From positions 1 through 64,000 of the forward strand of contig CACZBF010000012.1 in the NCBI GenBank assembly GCA_902779355.1: 64,000 nt of DNA. The letters are read 5' to 3'. Made by a program: the position numbers and the translations under genes. Shown piece by piece: positions 36,937-45,997 of the stretch; positions within the stretch are counted from its first letter, which is position 1; the number at the start of each line of letters is the position of its first letter. The stretch comes from an uncultured Lachnospiraceae bacterium (GTDB lineage Bacteria > Bacillota > Clostridia > Lachnospirales > Lachnospiraceae). Below the pieces are notes generated by a model. It saw only the letters and a list, made by a program, of their open reading frames with translations. It was not told where the DNA came from and did no database searches.

Positions 36937-37809
36937 CTATGCCTCTCCTTCCTTTATCGGCGCACAGGCCCTTACCACACGATCCAGTCCCGCCAGGTCC
37001 TGTTTGATCGTAATATCCGTAAATCCTTCCTTTTCGAGGATCTCTCTGACCTCCGCGCCCTGCTCACATCCGATCTCCATCAAAAGCTTGCCGCCTTCCT
37101 TTAAATGGGACGGCGCCGCTGCCGCAATCCGCCGGTAAAAATAGAGTCCGTCCTCGTGCCCGTCCAATGCCTCCACGGGCTCAAAGTCCGCAACCTCCGT
37201 CTGTAACGTCGGGATCTCAGCCGTCTTGATATAGGGCGGGTTGGAGATGATCATGTCAAACGGCTCATTCAGATTGTCGAAAAGATCACTGCGAACAAAC
37301 AGCATCTCTGTCTCGTTTGCCTTTGCATTTTCCTTTGCCACAAGCAGCGCCTGCTTACTGGCATCGCTCGCCGTCATGCGGATCTCCGGCCGGTTTTTCT
37401 TAATGGAAACGGCAATGCACCCGGAACCGGTACACAGATCCAGAACGGAAAACTCCTCCCGGTCCTGTTCTCCCACTTCGCGCGGGATCTCCGTCAGTGC
37501 CATTTCCACCAGGGTTTCCGTGTCCTGCCGCGGGATCAGAACATTGGAATTGACCGTAAAAGTCAGTCCCATAAATTCCTGCGTCCCGAGGATGTACTGC
37601 AGCGGTACCCGCGATGCACGCTTTTTCACGGCATTTTCAAAATGCAATTGATCTTCCTCGGACAAGTCCTCGTTCTCTTTTAAATAAAACTCACTCCGCG
37701 TGATATGACAGACGCTCTCGAGCAGATACCATACATCCAAAGACGCTTCTTCTATGCCTGCCAGTTTCAGTACTTCAGCGCCCGCGGTCAACGCGCCACG
37801 ATATGTCAT
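36937..37809 (-). CDS. prmC: Release factor glutamine methyltransferase
   Basis: Methylates the GGQ glutamine of RF1 and RF2. The 290-residue protein has a helical N-domain, the SAM loop [15 protein letters not shown] at about 125-139 and the signature [10 protein letters not shown], which holds the substrate glutamine. ATG overlaps the DUF1385 stop (ATGA). It belongs to the conserved rpmE-DUF1385-prmC-prfA order. Confidence 0.95.
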   Translation of the reverse strand: MTYRGALTAGAEVLKLAGIEEASLDVWYLLESVCHITRSEFYLKENEDLSEEDQLHFENAVKKRASRVPLQYILGTQEFMGLTFTVNSNVLIPRQDTETLVEMALTEIPREVGEQDREEFSVLDLCTGSGCIAVSIKKNRPEIRMTASDASKQALLVAKENAKANETEMLFVRSDLFDNLNEPFDMIISNPPYIKTAEIPTLQTEVADFEPVEALDGHEDGLYFYRRIAAAAPSHLKEGGKLLMEIGCEQGAEVREILEKEGFTDITIKQDLAGLDRVVRACAPIKEGEA

Positions 37810-38804
37810 GCGCTCTCCTCCTCTACGCTGCTTTCGGGCACAGTCCTATCACATGCGGCACAGCTTTCTCCTGCTTCCTCCGTTTCGCCGCGCACCTCTT
37901 TTACATAAGGTCTCCAATCAAACACAGCCTCTACGGATGCGATCCCGACTTCGATCATAGAGTCATCGGGCTCCTTCGTCGTCAGATGCTGCATTGCAAG
38001 CCCGGGCTTGCTGAGGAAGTTCACCACAGGATTGTCACTTCTGCCCGCAAACCGGATCAGTTCATACGCGATCCCCGCCACGACCGGGATCAGGACAAGC
38101 CGCAGCACGATCCGAAGCACTCTTGAATCCACCTGAATAAACGCAAAAAGCACGATACTGACCAATACCACAAACAGCAGAAAACTTGTCCCGCAGCGTT
38201 TGTGGAGGCGCGTACTCTTTCGCACATTTTCCACATTCAGATCCAGCCCGTGCTCGATACAGTTGATGCATTTGTGCTCGGCACCATGATACATAAACAC
38301 CCGCTGGATATCCTTCATCTTTGAAATGGCAAGGATGTATCCGAAAAAGATCAAAAGTCGGATCACGCCTTCGATGAGCGCCAGCACGATCCCTGACGAG
38401 ATCCATCTGGAAAAGAACGTGGACAGATAATACGGCAGCACCATAAAGATCAGGATCGCGATCACGAGGCTGACAAATAAGGTCGTCCCCATCATCGCAT
38501 GCTCTTTTTTCTTTGCCTTCTCCGGATCCTCTTCTTTCTTCTTTTTCTCTTCCTCGTCCTCCTCAAAGAACGTGGAGGAATACATGAGGCTTCCGATCCC
38601 GAGATACAACGAATCGATAAAATTCACAACACCGCGGACGATCGGGATTTTCTGCACCGCTTCCACTGCCGCCTGCGTTTTCACTTTTTTCTTGTCAACG
38701 ACGATTTCTCCGTCGCTTTTCCGGACAGCCACGGCATAGAAGTCTTTGTTCTTCATCATCACGCCTTCCATGACTGCCTGCCCGCCGATACCGGAATACT
38801 TCAT
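37806..38804 (-). CDS. DUF1385 membrane protein
   Basis: A 332-residue protein from the ATG at 38804 (GGTGAGA site), opening MKYSGIGGQAVMEGVMMKN as the family does. The middle has four or so membrane helices (starting VSLVIAILIFMVLPYYLSTF) and the conserved YHGAEHKCINCIEHG with histidine and cysteines that could bind a metal, then RLHKRCGTSF. The family has no agreed function. Gene order with prmC, prfA and rpmE is typical of Clostridia. A charged KKKEEDPEKAKKK linker precedes the first helix. Confidence 0.92.
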   Translation of the reverse strand: MKYSGIGGQAVMEGVMMKNKDFYAVAVRKSDGEIVVDKKKVKTQAAVEAVQKIPIVRGVVNFIDSLYLGIGSLMYSSTFFEEDEEEKKKKEEDPEKAKKKEHAMMGTTLFVSLVIAILIFMVLPYYLSTFFSRWISSGIVLALIEGVIRLLIFFGYILAISKMKDIQRVFMYHGAEHKCINCIEHGLDLNVENVRKSTRLHKRCGTSFLLFVVLVSIVLFAFIQVDSRVLRIVLRLVLIPVVAGIAYELIRFAGRSDNPVVNFLSKPGLAMQHLTTKEPDDSMIEVGIASVEAVFDWRPYVKEVRGETEEAGESCAACDRTVPESSVEEESA

Positions 38805-38829
38805 TTTCTCACCTATAAAAACCGCAAAA

Positions 38830-38857
38830 GGGCTGAGACAGAACTCTGTCCCAACCC
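38830..38857 (-). terminator. Hairpin after rpmE
   Basis: On the minus strand GGGTTGGGACAG pairs with CTGTCTCAGCCC through G-T pairs, followed by TTTTGCGGTTTTT. It lies right before the DUF1385 ATG, so it may partly block read-through from rpmE. Confidence 0.55.
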
Positions 38858-38879
38858 TCAACGTTTTTCTACTGCTATG

Positions 38880-39080
38880 CTATTTCATGCCGTATTTCTT
38901 ATTGAACTGCTCAATACGTCCGCGTGCCTGGTTTGCTTTCTGCTGACCAGTGTAAAACGGATGGCATTTGGAACAGATCTCGACGTGGATCTCCTGCTTC
39001 GTGGAACCGGTCGTAAACGTATTGCCACAGTTGCAGGTTACCGTCGCCTGATAATAATCCGGATGGATCCCTTCTCTCAT
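38880..39080 (-). CDS. rpmE: 50S ribosomal protein L31, zinc-binding form
   Basis: A small protein of 66 residues of the large ribosomal subunit. Cysteines in [10 protein letters not shown] and [12 protein letters not shown] make it the C+ form, which holds zinc. A promoter lies at 39155-39183, downstream of rho. Its ribosome site is GAGGTGAGAAAG. Confidence 0.95.
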   Translation of the reverse strand: MREGIHPDYYQATVTCNCGNTFTTGSTKQEIHVEICSKCHPFYTGQQKANQARGRIEQFNKKYGMK

Positions 39081-39154
39081 TTCTTTCTCACCTCATTCAT
39101 GCTTTCATTCTGCGGCGCATGTAACAGCATACGCCTATTTTCAACAGCCTAGGT

Positions 39155-39183
39155 AGTGTAACACATTCGCTCTTCTTTTGCAA
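39155..39183 (-). promoter_or_regulatory. Promoter of rpmE
   Basis: On the minus strand TTGCAA (39178-39183) and TACACT (39155-39160) are exactly 17 bases apart, between the rho stop and rpmE. Confidence 0.6.
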
Positions 39184-39202
39184 GCCTTTTCTTTGAGGCG
39201 GA

Positions 39203-40630
39203 TTACATGACTCTTTTCTTTTTGACCAGCTGCACAAACTCCTTGTTTGAGCGCGTATTTACAAAGAGATTCAAAATGCTCTCCACGGCTTCCTCCGTGC
39301 GCATACCGTTCATCGCCCTGCGCATGATCGTGACCGCCTCCTGCTCCTCATTGTCAAGCAGCAGATCCTCTCTTCTGGTCCCGGACTTCACGATATCGAT
39401 GGCAGGGAAGATCCGGCGCTCCGAAAGTTTCCGATCCAGGATCAGTTCCATGTTGCCGGTGCCCTTGAACTCTTCATATACCACGTCGTCCATCTTGCTG
39501 CCGGTCTCGATCAGCGCCGTCGCCAGGATCGTCAGACTCCCACCCTCGCGCATGTTACGCGCTGCACCAAAGAAGCGCTTTGGCATATGAAGCGCCGCGG
39601 GATCCAGACCACCGGAAAGCGTCCGTCCGCTGGGCTGCACCGTCAGGTTGTAGGCTCTTGCCAGACGCGTGATGGAATCCAGCAGGATCATAACGTCGCG
39701 TTTATGCTCCACAAGACGCTTCGCGCGCTCGATCACCATTTCCGAAACACGCTTATGATGATCCGCAGTCTCATCAAAAGTGGAATAGATGACTTCCACA
39801 TTTTTCGCTTCCAATGCCTCTCTGATATCCGTCACCTCTTCCGGGCGCTCATCGATCAGAAGGATCAAGATATGCATATCCGGATTGTGGCGGATCACGG
39901 CTCTTGCGACCTCCTTCAAGAGGGTCGTTTTCCCGGCCTTCGGCGGAGAGACGATCATGCCTCTCTGGCCTTTACCAATCGGAGAAACCAGATCCACGAT
40001 CCTTGTCGCGACACCACATCCCGGCAGCTCGAGGCGCAGCCGCTCATCCGGGAAGATTGGCGTCAGGTCCTCGAAATTCTTTCTCTGCATCGCCTGCTCC
40101 GGCCGCATACCATTGACGGAGTTGATGAAAAGCAATGCGGAAAATTTTTCATTCTGGGAACGCACGCGGGTATTACCGCGCACGATATCGCCGGTTTTTA
40201 AATTGAAGCGCCTGATCTGTGACGGCGAAACATAGACATCATTCTCACCCGGCAGATAGTTTGCGCTGCGGATAAAGCCGAATCCGTCCTGCATGACTTC
40301 CAGGATCCCGTGCGCTTCCACGCCGCTGTCCAACTCTGCCAGCTGCTCCGTCGGCTCCTCTGCGTTTTCCGCCCGCTGCGGTTCGGATTTCGCAGCCGGC
40401 TCCGGACGCGCCGTATTCTCGCGCTGTGCATTCTCCCGAGGTGCAGGTGCAGTCTTCGGGATGGATGCGGGTGCTGTAGACTTCCCTTCCGCTTCGAGCC
40501 TTGCATCTTCTGCAAGCATCGCTTTCACGAGTTCCTCCTTCTTTAATTTCGTAAAGCCGGTCAGTCCTCTCTTTTTTGCAAGATCGCGCAAAACGGTTGC
40601 AGACAGGCTTTCATACTGTTCTCTTGTCAT
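39203..40630 (-). CDS. rho: Transcription termination factor Rho
   Basis: A hexameric RNA helicase that ends unfinished or untranslated transcripts. The 475-residue protein has Rho_N (~1-45: LRDLAKKRGLTGFTKLKKEE), a ~60-residue E/A/P-rich insertion typical of Clostridia, the RNA-binding cold-shock fold (GFGFIRSANYLPGENDVYVS), Walker A PPKAGKTTLLKEVA and Walker B ILLIDERPEEV. The C-terminal loops are intact. It has a promoter of its own around 40744. Confidence 0.95.
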   Translation of the reverse strand: MTREQYESLSATVLRDLAKKRGLTGFTKLKKEELVKAMLAEDARLEAEGKSTAPASIPKTAPAPRENAQRENTARPEPAAKSEPQRAENAEEPTEQLAELDSGVEAHGILEVMQDGFGFIRSANYLPGENDVYVSPSQIRRFNLKTGDIVRGNTRVRSQNEKFSALLFINSVNGMRPEQAMQRKNFEDLTPIFPDERLRLELPGCGVATRIVDLVSPIGKGQRGMIVSPPKAGKTTLLKEVARAVIRHNPDMHILILLIDERPEEVTDIREALEAKNVEVIYSTFDETADHHKRVSEMVIERAKRLVEHKRDVMILLDSITRLARAYNLTVQPSGRTLSGGLDPAALHMPKRFFGAARNMREGGSLTILATALIETGSKMDDVVYEEFKGTGNMELILDRKLSERRIFPAIDIVKSGTRREDLLLDNEEQEAVTIMRRAMNGMRTEEAVESILNLFVNTRSNKEFVQLVKKKRVM

Positions 40631-40743
40631 AAATACCTCTTTCCTTTTCGTTTTCGTATTGGGTTCGTTTCCATATGGTAGGGAGTCAAATAAAAGATCT
40701 AAGAATATACTTCAGATAAAAACGATTTGTTTTAACGTCACTT

Positions 40744-40749
40744 ATTATA
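40744..40749 (-). promoter_or_regulatory. -10 box of the rho promoter
   Basis: On the minus strand a perfect TATAAT stands about 115 bases before rho, with a poor TTCCAA -35 at a 17-base spacing. The leader of about 100 bases is long enough for Rho self-control but shows no structure I can name. Confidence 0.4.
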
Positions 40750-40788
40750 TAACAACCTTTTCGGATTTGGAAGTCCTTTTTTATCATG

Positions 40789-40816
40789 TTGAAAAAAAAA
40801 TGAATCGTGCTATCAT
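40789..40816 (+). promoter_or_regulatory. Promoter of the malic enzyme gene
   Basis: TTGAAA (40789-40794) and TATCAT (40811-40816) are 16 bases apart, about 65 bases before the start codon. The spacer is A-rich. Confidence 0.45.
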
Positions 40817-40879
40817 GGGATAAGGTGTGTGTCTTCTGACGCACGGTCACAATACTTTTCACAAAAACAGGAGAACCTT

Positions 40880-42040
40880 ATGTCTGAAAATGATTACGCA
40901 CAGAGAGCCCTTGAGCTTCATAAAGAATGGAACGGAAAACTGGACACGATCCCGAAATGTCCGGTAAAGACAAGAGAGGACTTGGCGCTCGCTTATACGC
41001 CGGGTGTCGCAGAGCCCTGTAAGGTCATAGCGGAACATCCGGAAGATGCTTATGTGTATACGCAGAAAGCCAACACGATCGCCGTTGTCTCTGACGGCAG
41101 TGCCGTACTCGGACTCGGCAACATCGGACCGCTTGCCGCCATGCCTGTCATGGAAGGCAAATGCGTCCTTTTCAAAGAATTCGGCGGTGTGAACGCCGTA
41201 CCGATCTGTCTCGATACGCAGGATACGGATGAGATCGTCAAAGCAGTCCAGCAGCTCGCACCCTCTTTCGGGGGCATCAACCTGGAAGACATTTCCGCAC
41301 CCAGATGCTTTGAAATTGAAAAACGTCTGAAGGAGACTTTGAACATTCCGGTTTTTCATGACGACCAGCATGGTACGGCGATCGTTGTACTTTCCGGCCT
41401 CATCAATGCGCTTCGGATCACAGGGAAGAAAAAGGAGGACTGCCGCATCGTCATGAGCGGTGCAGGCGCGGCCGGGATCGCGATCACAAAGCTCCTGCTC
41501 TCCTACGGTTTCTGTGACATCATCCTGTGCGACCGCACCGGCATCATTGAAAAGAATCGCGCCGGACTCAACGCGGTGAAACAGGAAATGGCGGAAGTCA
41601 CGAACCGTGCCGGACTCTCCGGATCTCTTGCGGATGCCCTTCGCGGCACTGATATCTTCATCGGTGTCTCTGCCCCCGGAATGGTCACGCAGGAAATGGT
41701 CGCTTCCATGAACACGGATCCGATCATTTTCGCTATGGCAAATCCGGTACCTGAGATTATGCCGGATCTCGCAAAGGCCGCAGGCGCACGGATCGTCGGG
41801 ACCGGAAGATCCGACTTCCCGAACCAGATCAATAACGTCATCGCATTCCCGGGCATCTTTAAAGGCGCATTGGAAGGACGTGCAAAACAGATCACGGAAG
41901 AAATGAAGCTGGCAGCAGCGGAAGCACTCGCCGGTCTCGTTTCCGACAGCGAGCTGAGTGAAGACTTCATCATGCCGGAAGCATTTGATCCGCGCGCGGC
42001 GGAAGTTGTTGCAGAATCGGTAAAACGCCTGATCAAATAA
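40880..42040 (+). CDS. NAD(P)-dependent malic enzyme
   Basis: Decarboxylates malate to pyruvate, or the reverse. From the ATG at 40880 (GGAG site) the protein has 386 residues, the compact bacterial size. It shows the tyrosine region LAYTPGVAEPC, the metal-binding FHDDQHGTAIVVLSG and the Rossmann loop IVMSGAGAAGIAI. The C-terminal phosphotransacetylase-like extension of some homologues is absent. It is likely cotranscribed with the DUF4364 gene, which starts 15 bases later, suggesting that regulator-like protein acts nearby. Confidence 0.93.
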   Translation: MSENDYAQRALELHKEWNGKLDTIPKCPVKTREDLALAYTPGVAEPCKVIAEHPEDAYVYTQKANTIAVVSDGSAVLGLGNIGPLAAMPVMEGKCVLFKEFGGVNAVPICLDTQDTDEIVKAVQQLAPSFGGINLEDISAPRCFEIEKRLKETLNIPVFHDDQHGTAIVVLSGLINALRITGKKKEDCRIVMSGAGAAGIAITKLLLSYGFCDIILCDRTGIIEKNRAGLNAVKQEMAEVTNRAGLSGSLADALRGTDIFIGVSAPGMVTQEMVASMNTDPIIFAMANPVPEIMPDLAKAAGARIVGTGRSDFPNQINNVIAFPGIFKGALEGRAKQITEEMKLAAAEALAGLVSDSELSEDFIMPEAFDPRAAEVVAESVKRLIK

Positions 42041-42054
42041 GGAGTCCAAGAAGG

Positions 42055-42603
42055 ATGGCCGAACCGAACACCACCTATAAACTGACGATCCTTTTTCTCC
42101 TTGACCGTTTGGAAAACCCGTTTTCCAACACACAGCTGACGAACTTCTTTCTGGACACGGGTTACAGCGGTTACTTCAGCGAGGAAAAAGAGCACACCGG
42201 TTATTTTACGATCCAATCCGTCATCAACGACCTGCTGGAGTCCGGACTCATTCTCGTCACGGAAAAAACTGTGAGCGACACGCTCTATCGGATCACCCAG
42301 ACCGGGCGCGAAACGCTCCGTGCGATGGAAGACAAACTTACGGATGGTCTGAAAAAAGATGCGACCGACTATCTCATCGCACACGGCAATACGATCACAC
42401 AGGAAAACTCGCTCCTCGCCAACTACTATCGCACTACGGCACAGAATTATGCGGTGCGGCTGCAATACCGCAAAAAGAACGAGCCGCTGATCGACCTGAC
42501 GATCACCGTCCCAAATAAAGACGCCGCCGAGGCAGCATGCAAACACTGGCACGAAACCAACGGCGACGTATATTCGTATCTCTTAGAGCTCCTCGTTCCC
42601 TGA
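42055..42603 (+). CDS. DUF4364 winged-helix-like protein
   Basis: A 182-residue protein; the N-terminal ~85 residues (KLTILFLLDRLENPFSNTQL to LYRITQTGRETL) form a PadR-like winged helix, with the rest likely a dimerising part. The family is restricted to Clostridia and its target is unknown. A hairpin that includes the stop codon terminates the operon. Confidence 0.85.
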   Translation: MAEPNTTYKLTILFLLDRLENPFSNTQLTNFFLDTGYSGYFSEEKEHTGYFTIQSVINDLLESGLILVTEKTVSDTLYRITQTGRETLRAMEDKLTDGLKKDATDYLIAHGNTITQENSLLANYYRTTAQNYAVRLQYRKKNEPLIDLTITVPNKDAAEAACKHWHETNGDVYSYLLELLVP

Positions 42604-42614
42604 GGAGCTTTTTT
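42587..42614 (+). terminator. Terminator of the malic enzyme operon, embedded in the DUF4364 stop
   Basis: AGCTCCTC and GAGGAGCT pair around a 7-base loop that contains the stop codon, followed by six T. The gene's last codons are therefore part of the hairpin; it also faces the pyrophosphatase gene that ends at 42613. Confidence 0.9.
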
Positions 42615-44301
42615 AATCCTCTTCTGCTTTTTTCAGGCTGCTGATCAACGGCGGAATGAACTGTTTTTTTCTGGAGACAACACCGCTCAGCATGACGGAT
42701 CCCCCTTCAGCGTGCGCACCGTCTCCTTGAAACGCCGCATTCAAGATCGCCTCAGCATCCTCTCCTGCATACAGGACTTCCGAGGATTCCGCAAGGATAT
42801 CGGTCAACAGCACGCATACCATAGAAAGATGCTTCTCTTCCAAAACCTCCTGCAAAAAGGTGATGAGCCTCTCTCGAAGCGGTTCTAAGATCGACATGTT
42901 GATCGCTGAGATCTGTGCCACGCCAAAGGCTGTCTCCTCCACCTGAAAGGTCTTGAAGTCCTGGTAAAAGATCTCGTCGATCGTCTTGCTCTTGAAATCT
43001 GAGCCCGCTTGAAACATCTTGGTGGCATAGGCTTCGATCTGCACGTTCGCAATTTCTGCCAGTGCCTTTGCGGCCTCTTCATCCGCCTGCGTACAGGTCG
43101 GCGAACGGAACATCAACGTATCGGACAGGATCGCGGAAAGCAGAAGTCCTGCAATCGCCGGTTCCGGCTTCACACCGTTTTCCTGATACATCTTCGCCAC
43201 GATTGTTGCCGTGGATCCAAGCGGCTGATTCCGGAAAAACACCGGCTGGATCGTCTCAAGACTCCCGATCCTGTGATGATCGATGATCTCCAGGATCTCC
43301 GCATCTTCGATCCCATTGACCGCCTGCGTCTTTTCGTTATGATCGACAAGGATCAGCTGCTTCTTGCCGGCACCGATCAGGTTTCGTCTGGAGATCATCC
43401 CGACATAGCGATCGTTTTCATCCAGCACCGGGAAGTCACGGTGGCGTACCTTTGCCATAGTATTCCACACATCGTCCAGATAATCGTCGAGGTCAAATGT
43501 GATCAAATGATCCTGCTTCATAAAAAAGCGGATCGGGATACTCTGGTTGATGAGGCGGGCAACGGTAAAGGTGTCATACTCCGTCCTGATGAGCACCACA
43601 TCCCGCTCTTCTGCGCGCCTGACAACGTCAACCGGCACATCCGTGCCATTACAGACGATCATGCAGCTGCAGTTTTCGGCAAGCGCAGCGTGCAGCGCTT
43701 CCTTACGGTTCCCGAGGATCACAAGGTCGTTGTCCTCAATGGATTCCCTGAAAACCTCCGGACTCCCGGTCGGGATCACAACCTTGCCCTGCACGAAGTA
43801 GCCGTGGTTATTCCCGGTGACAATCTCTCCGTCGACGGTCTCGACGATATTCTTGTACTGTGTGCGCGCAATGGAAAGTAAATGGCTGTCCAGCTCCTCC
43901 AGAAAGCACATGGCGATATCCACGGTAACAATGATGCCCTCGAGCTGTCCCTGTTCATTCGTGATCGGAAGCGTCGCCACCTGCAGGTCTTTCATCAACT
44001 CCCATGCGTATCTCATGGACAGTCGCGACTTGACACCGGGGGTCTTGCGGATCTCCACATCTCTGACCTGAGATCCCACATCCGAAAGGAGATCCGGCTC
44101 GTCCACCCCAAAATGCTCAAGGACGAATTTTGTCTCCTCGTTTAGCTCGCCGGCACGTTTGGGCACATAGATCGGATCCTCTTCTTTCCGGAGTTTGTTT
44201 TTTAGCTCTGCATAAGCGATCGCCGCGCATATGGAATCCGTATCCGGATTACAATGCCCGACGATCGAAACAATTCTTTGATCCATCTGAATTTTATCCA
44301 A
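42613..44301 (-). CDS. Manganese-dependent inorganic pyrophosphatase with CBS and DRTGG domains
   Basis: Hydrolyses pyrophosphate. The 562-residue protein has a DHH catalytic core split by a regulatory insert: SIVGHCNPDTDSICAAIAYAE at the start, then CBS (~70-130), DRTGG (~190-290), a second CBS (VRHRDFPVLDENDRYVGMIS), then EIIDHHRIGSLE and the DHHA2 domain with TLMFRSPTC. Such CBS-pyrophosphatases are controlled by adenine nucleotides. It converges with the DUF4364 gene. Confidence 0.92.
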   Translation of the reverse strand: MDKIQMDQRIVSIVGHCNPDTDSICAAIAYAELKNKLRKEEDPIYVPKRAGELNEETKFVLEHFGVDEPDLLSDVGSQVRDVEIRKTPGVKSRLSMRYAWELMKDLQVATLPITNEQGQLEGIIVTVDIAMCFLEELDSHLLSIARTQYKNIVETVDGEIVTGNNHGYFVQGKVVIPTGSPEVFRESIEDNDLVILGNRKEALHAALAENCSCMIVCNGTDVPVDVVRRAEERDVVLIRTEYDTFTVARLINQSIPIRFFMKQDHLITFDLDDYLDDVWNTMAKVRHRDFPVLDENDRYVGMISRRNLIGAGKKQLILVDHNEKTQAVNGIEDAEILEIIDHHRIGSLETIQPVFFRNQPLGSTATIVAKMYQENGVKPEPAIAGLLLSAILSDTLMFRSPTCTQADEEAAKALAEIANVQIEAYATKMFQAGSDFKSKTIDEIFYQDFKTFQVEETAFGVAQISAINMSILEPLRERLITFLQEVLEEKHLSMVCVLLTDILAESSEVLYAGEDAEAILNAAFQGDGAHAEGGSVMLSGVVSRKKQFIPPLISSLKKAEED

Positions 44302-44316
44302 TAATTTAATCCTGTT

Positions 44317-45090
44317 TTAAAAACGAAATACACCCAGGGAATAGAGTACGAATGCGACCAGCAGCACGAAATTCACAATACCGAACCACAATGCGATCTT
44401 TAAGTTCATCCGAAGAGATTTCATCTCTTTCTTCAGGTCGTCAAAATGCTCGGTCTTCTGGCTCTGCTCATCGATAAGGTCTCGCGTATTGCGGAAAACC
44501 TGAACGCCCTCGGTGTGGATCTTTTCTAAGATCTCGGACTTCATCTCGCCAACTTCTCCCTGCATCTCGGAGATCGGCTGCTTCAGCTCCGAAGTGATCG
44601 CTGCCGCATCAAACTCCGGCATCTTGAACTCGGACAAGGTACGCTTGATCTCTTCCGTATCCTCAGCGGTTTTCTCCAGCTGTCCTGCCAGCTTCTCATC
44701 CATGCGGTGATCCAGATCGTCAAACTTCTGATCTAACTTTTCGTCGACATGATCCATGATCGTGTTGACATTTCTCGTGATGCCGGCGTTCAGATCGTCT
44801 GCCTCTTTCTGCTTTTCCGCAACGAAAGACTTCAGCTCGTATGCCTTATTCTCCTGCTCGTCAACCACCCTCTGCAGCTCTCTGGCTTTCGTCTCCTTCG
44901 TCACCATGAGCTCCTGAAGCTGTTTTGCTTTTTCACGAAATTCGTCAATCTGTCTTAACAGGTAGTCGTCTCGTTCCATAATCTCCTCTTTCTGCGGCAA
45001 AGCCTCTGCCGCCTGATTCTGGGATTCGCCGGCTTGCGCAAAGCGATCCGTCCCGATCACGTTTTGATCTCTCCATGGCGTCGAATACAT
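44317..45090 (-). CDS. Coiled-coil protein with C-terminal membrane anchor
   Basis: A long helical protein, 257 residues, with coiled coil at ~40-235 and one membrane helix at ~233-255 (ALWFGIVNFVLLVAFVLYSL), so most of the chain is cytoplasmic. An inner ATG at 44979 has a stronger AGAGGAG site than the first ATG; the 37 N-terminal residues may not be made. No domain is recognised. It could be a scaffold or tether. It is immediately upstream of the pyrophosphatase gene (15 bases). Confidence 0.65.
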   Translation of the reverse strand: MYSTPWRDQNVIGTDRFAQAGESQNQAAEALPQKEEIMERDDYLLRQIDEFREKAKQLQELMVTKETKARELQRVVDEQENKAYELKSFVAEKQKEADDLNAGITRNVNTIMDHVDEKLDQKFDDLDHRMDEKLAGQLEKTAEDTEEIKRTLSEFKMPEFDAAAITSELKQPISEMQGEVGEMKSEILEKIHTEGVQVFRNTRDLIDEQSQKTEHFDDLKKEMKSLRMNLKIALWFGIVNFVLLVAFVLYSLGVFRF

Positions 45091-45163
45091 CCTGGCTGTC
45101 CCCTTTCTTTTAAACCTGTCTCTTTTATTATAAAGAAACCGTAATTTTTTGTAAATAGGAAGG

Positions 45164-45916
45164 CTACCACATCAAGCAGTTTTTGACAAACAGATAGATG
45201 AAATAGAGTACAAGAAAATGTCCCGGGTAAAAGGCATAGAAAAACCACTTCTTCTGCTTGCCACGCTCTCCGTTATAAAGGAACACGAGCGGCAGTGCGA
45301 AAAGGGCGTACACCTCCACCTCGTTCATCCAGATTAAGATCAATAGGCCGGCCGTAAATCCGATCAACCGATAATTACGCAGCACATACATCACAAGGAT
45401 AGCCGCGACACCCCATGCTTCATAATCCGTATGCATGAAATGGGCAAGCGCGATCATGGCGGCTCCGGAAGCCCCCATCAAAAGGATCTTGAGTGTCATC
45501 TGCCACTCCGTTTCCCAAATCTTTTGCATCGCCATCATGCCAAGCAGGCCGAACAAAAGCGTCCAAAAGACGTTCTGGTCTTCCCAGCAAAACGCTTCCC
45601 AAGAAAGCGCGAGATCAAACGGGATCTCGGAGATCAACGCAAACAAAAATAAGTTTCTGGCGTATTTCCATTTGTTTCTGGTATGGAAGAAACCTTCTGT
45701 CATCAGATAACAATAGATCGGGAAAGCCAGTCGTCCGATATAACGGAGCACCCAATAAACCTGGTATACCTCTTGCGCCTCAGGTGCCCCCGTTTGGAAA
45801 AGATATTCGACATAGGGAAACAGAACCGACGCGCCGATATGGTCGATCGCCATCGACAAGACCGCTGCTATTTTTAAAATACTCTCGGGCAACACCCGGA
45901 ATCGTTCCATCATCAT
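45164..45916 (-). CDS. TraX family membrane protein
   Basis: A 250-residue protein with about seven membrane helices. The opening LKIAAVLSMAIDHIGASVLF is the TraX-type signature (named after the F-pilus acetylase) and YWVLRYIGRLAFPIYCYLM follows. Chromosomal relatives in Firmicutes are thought to acylate surface polymers. Three ATG codons in a row (45916, 45913, 45910) follow a GGAAG site; the first is used here. Confidence 0.85.
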   Translation of the reverse strand: MMMERFRVLPESILKIAAVLSMAIDHIGASVLFPYVEYLFQTGAPEAQEVYQVYWVLRYIGRLAFPIYCYLMTEGFFHTRNKWKYARNLFLFALISEIPFDLALSWEAFCWEDQNVFWTLLFGLLGMMAMQKIWETEWQMTLKILLMGASGAAMIALAHFMHTDYEAWGVAAILVMYVLRNYRLIGFTAGLLILIWMNEVEVYALFALPLVFLYNGERGKQKKWFFYAFYPGHFLVLYFIYLFVKNCLMW

Positions 45917-45945
45917 CTCTATACTTCCTGCACAGGTCTGCGCAT

Positions 45946-45976
45946 AAAAAAGGAGCGGTGCTGACCGCACCGCCCC
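45946..45976 (-). terminator. Terminator of nifJ
   Basis: On the minus strand GGGGCGGTGC pairs with GCACCGCTCC around GGTCA, followed by six T. It lies between the nifJ stop and the TraX start. Confidence 0.9.
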
Positions 45977-45997
45977 TTATCTTATCATGGCAAGACT

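Noticed and set aside
40859-42133. A 424-codon frame opposite the malic enzyme
   Set aside because: Antisense to a clear gene, with a composition (R, D, F, C rich) that follows from the sense codons.
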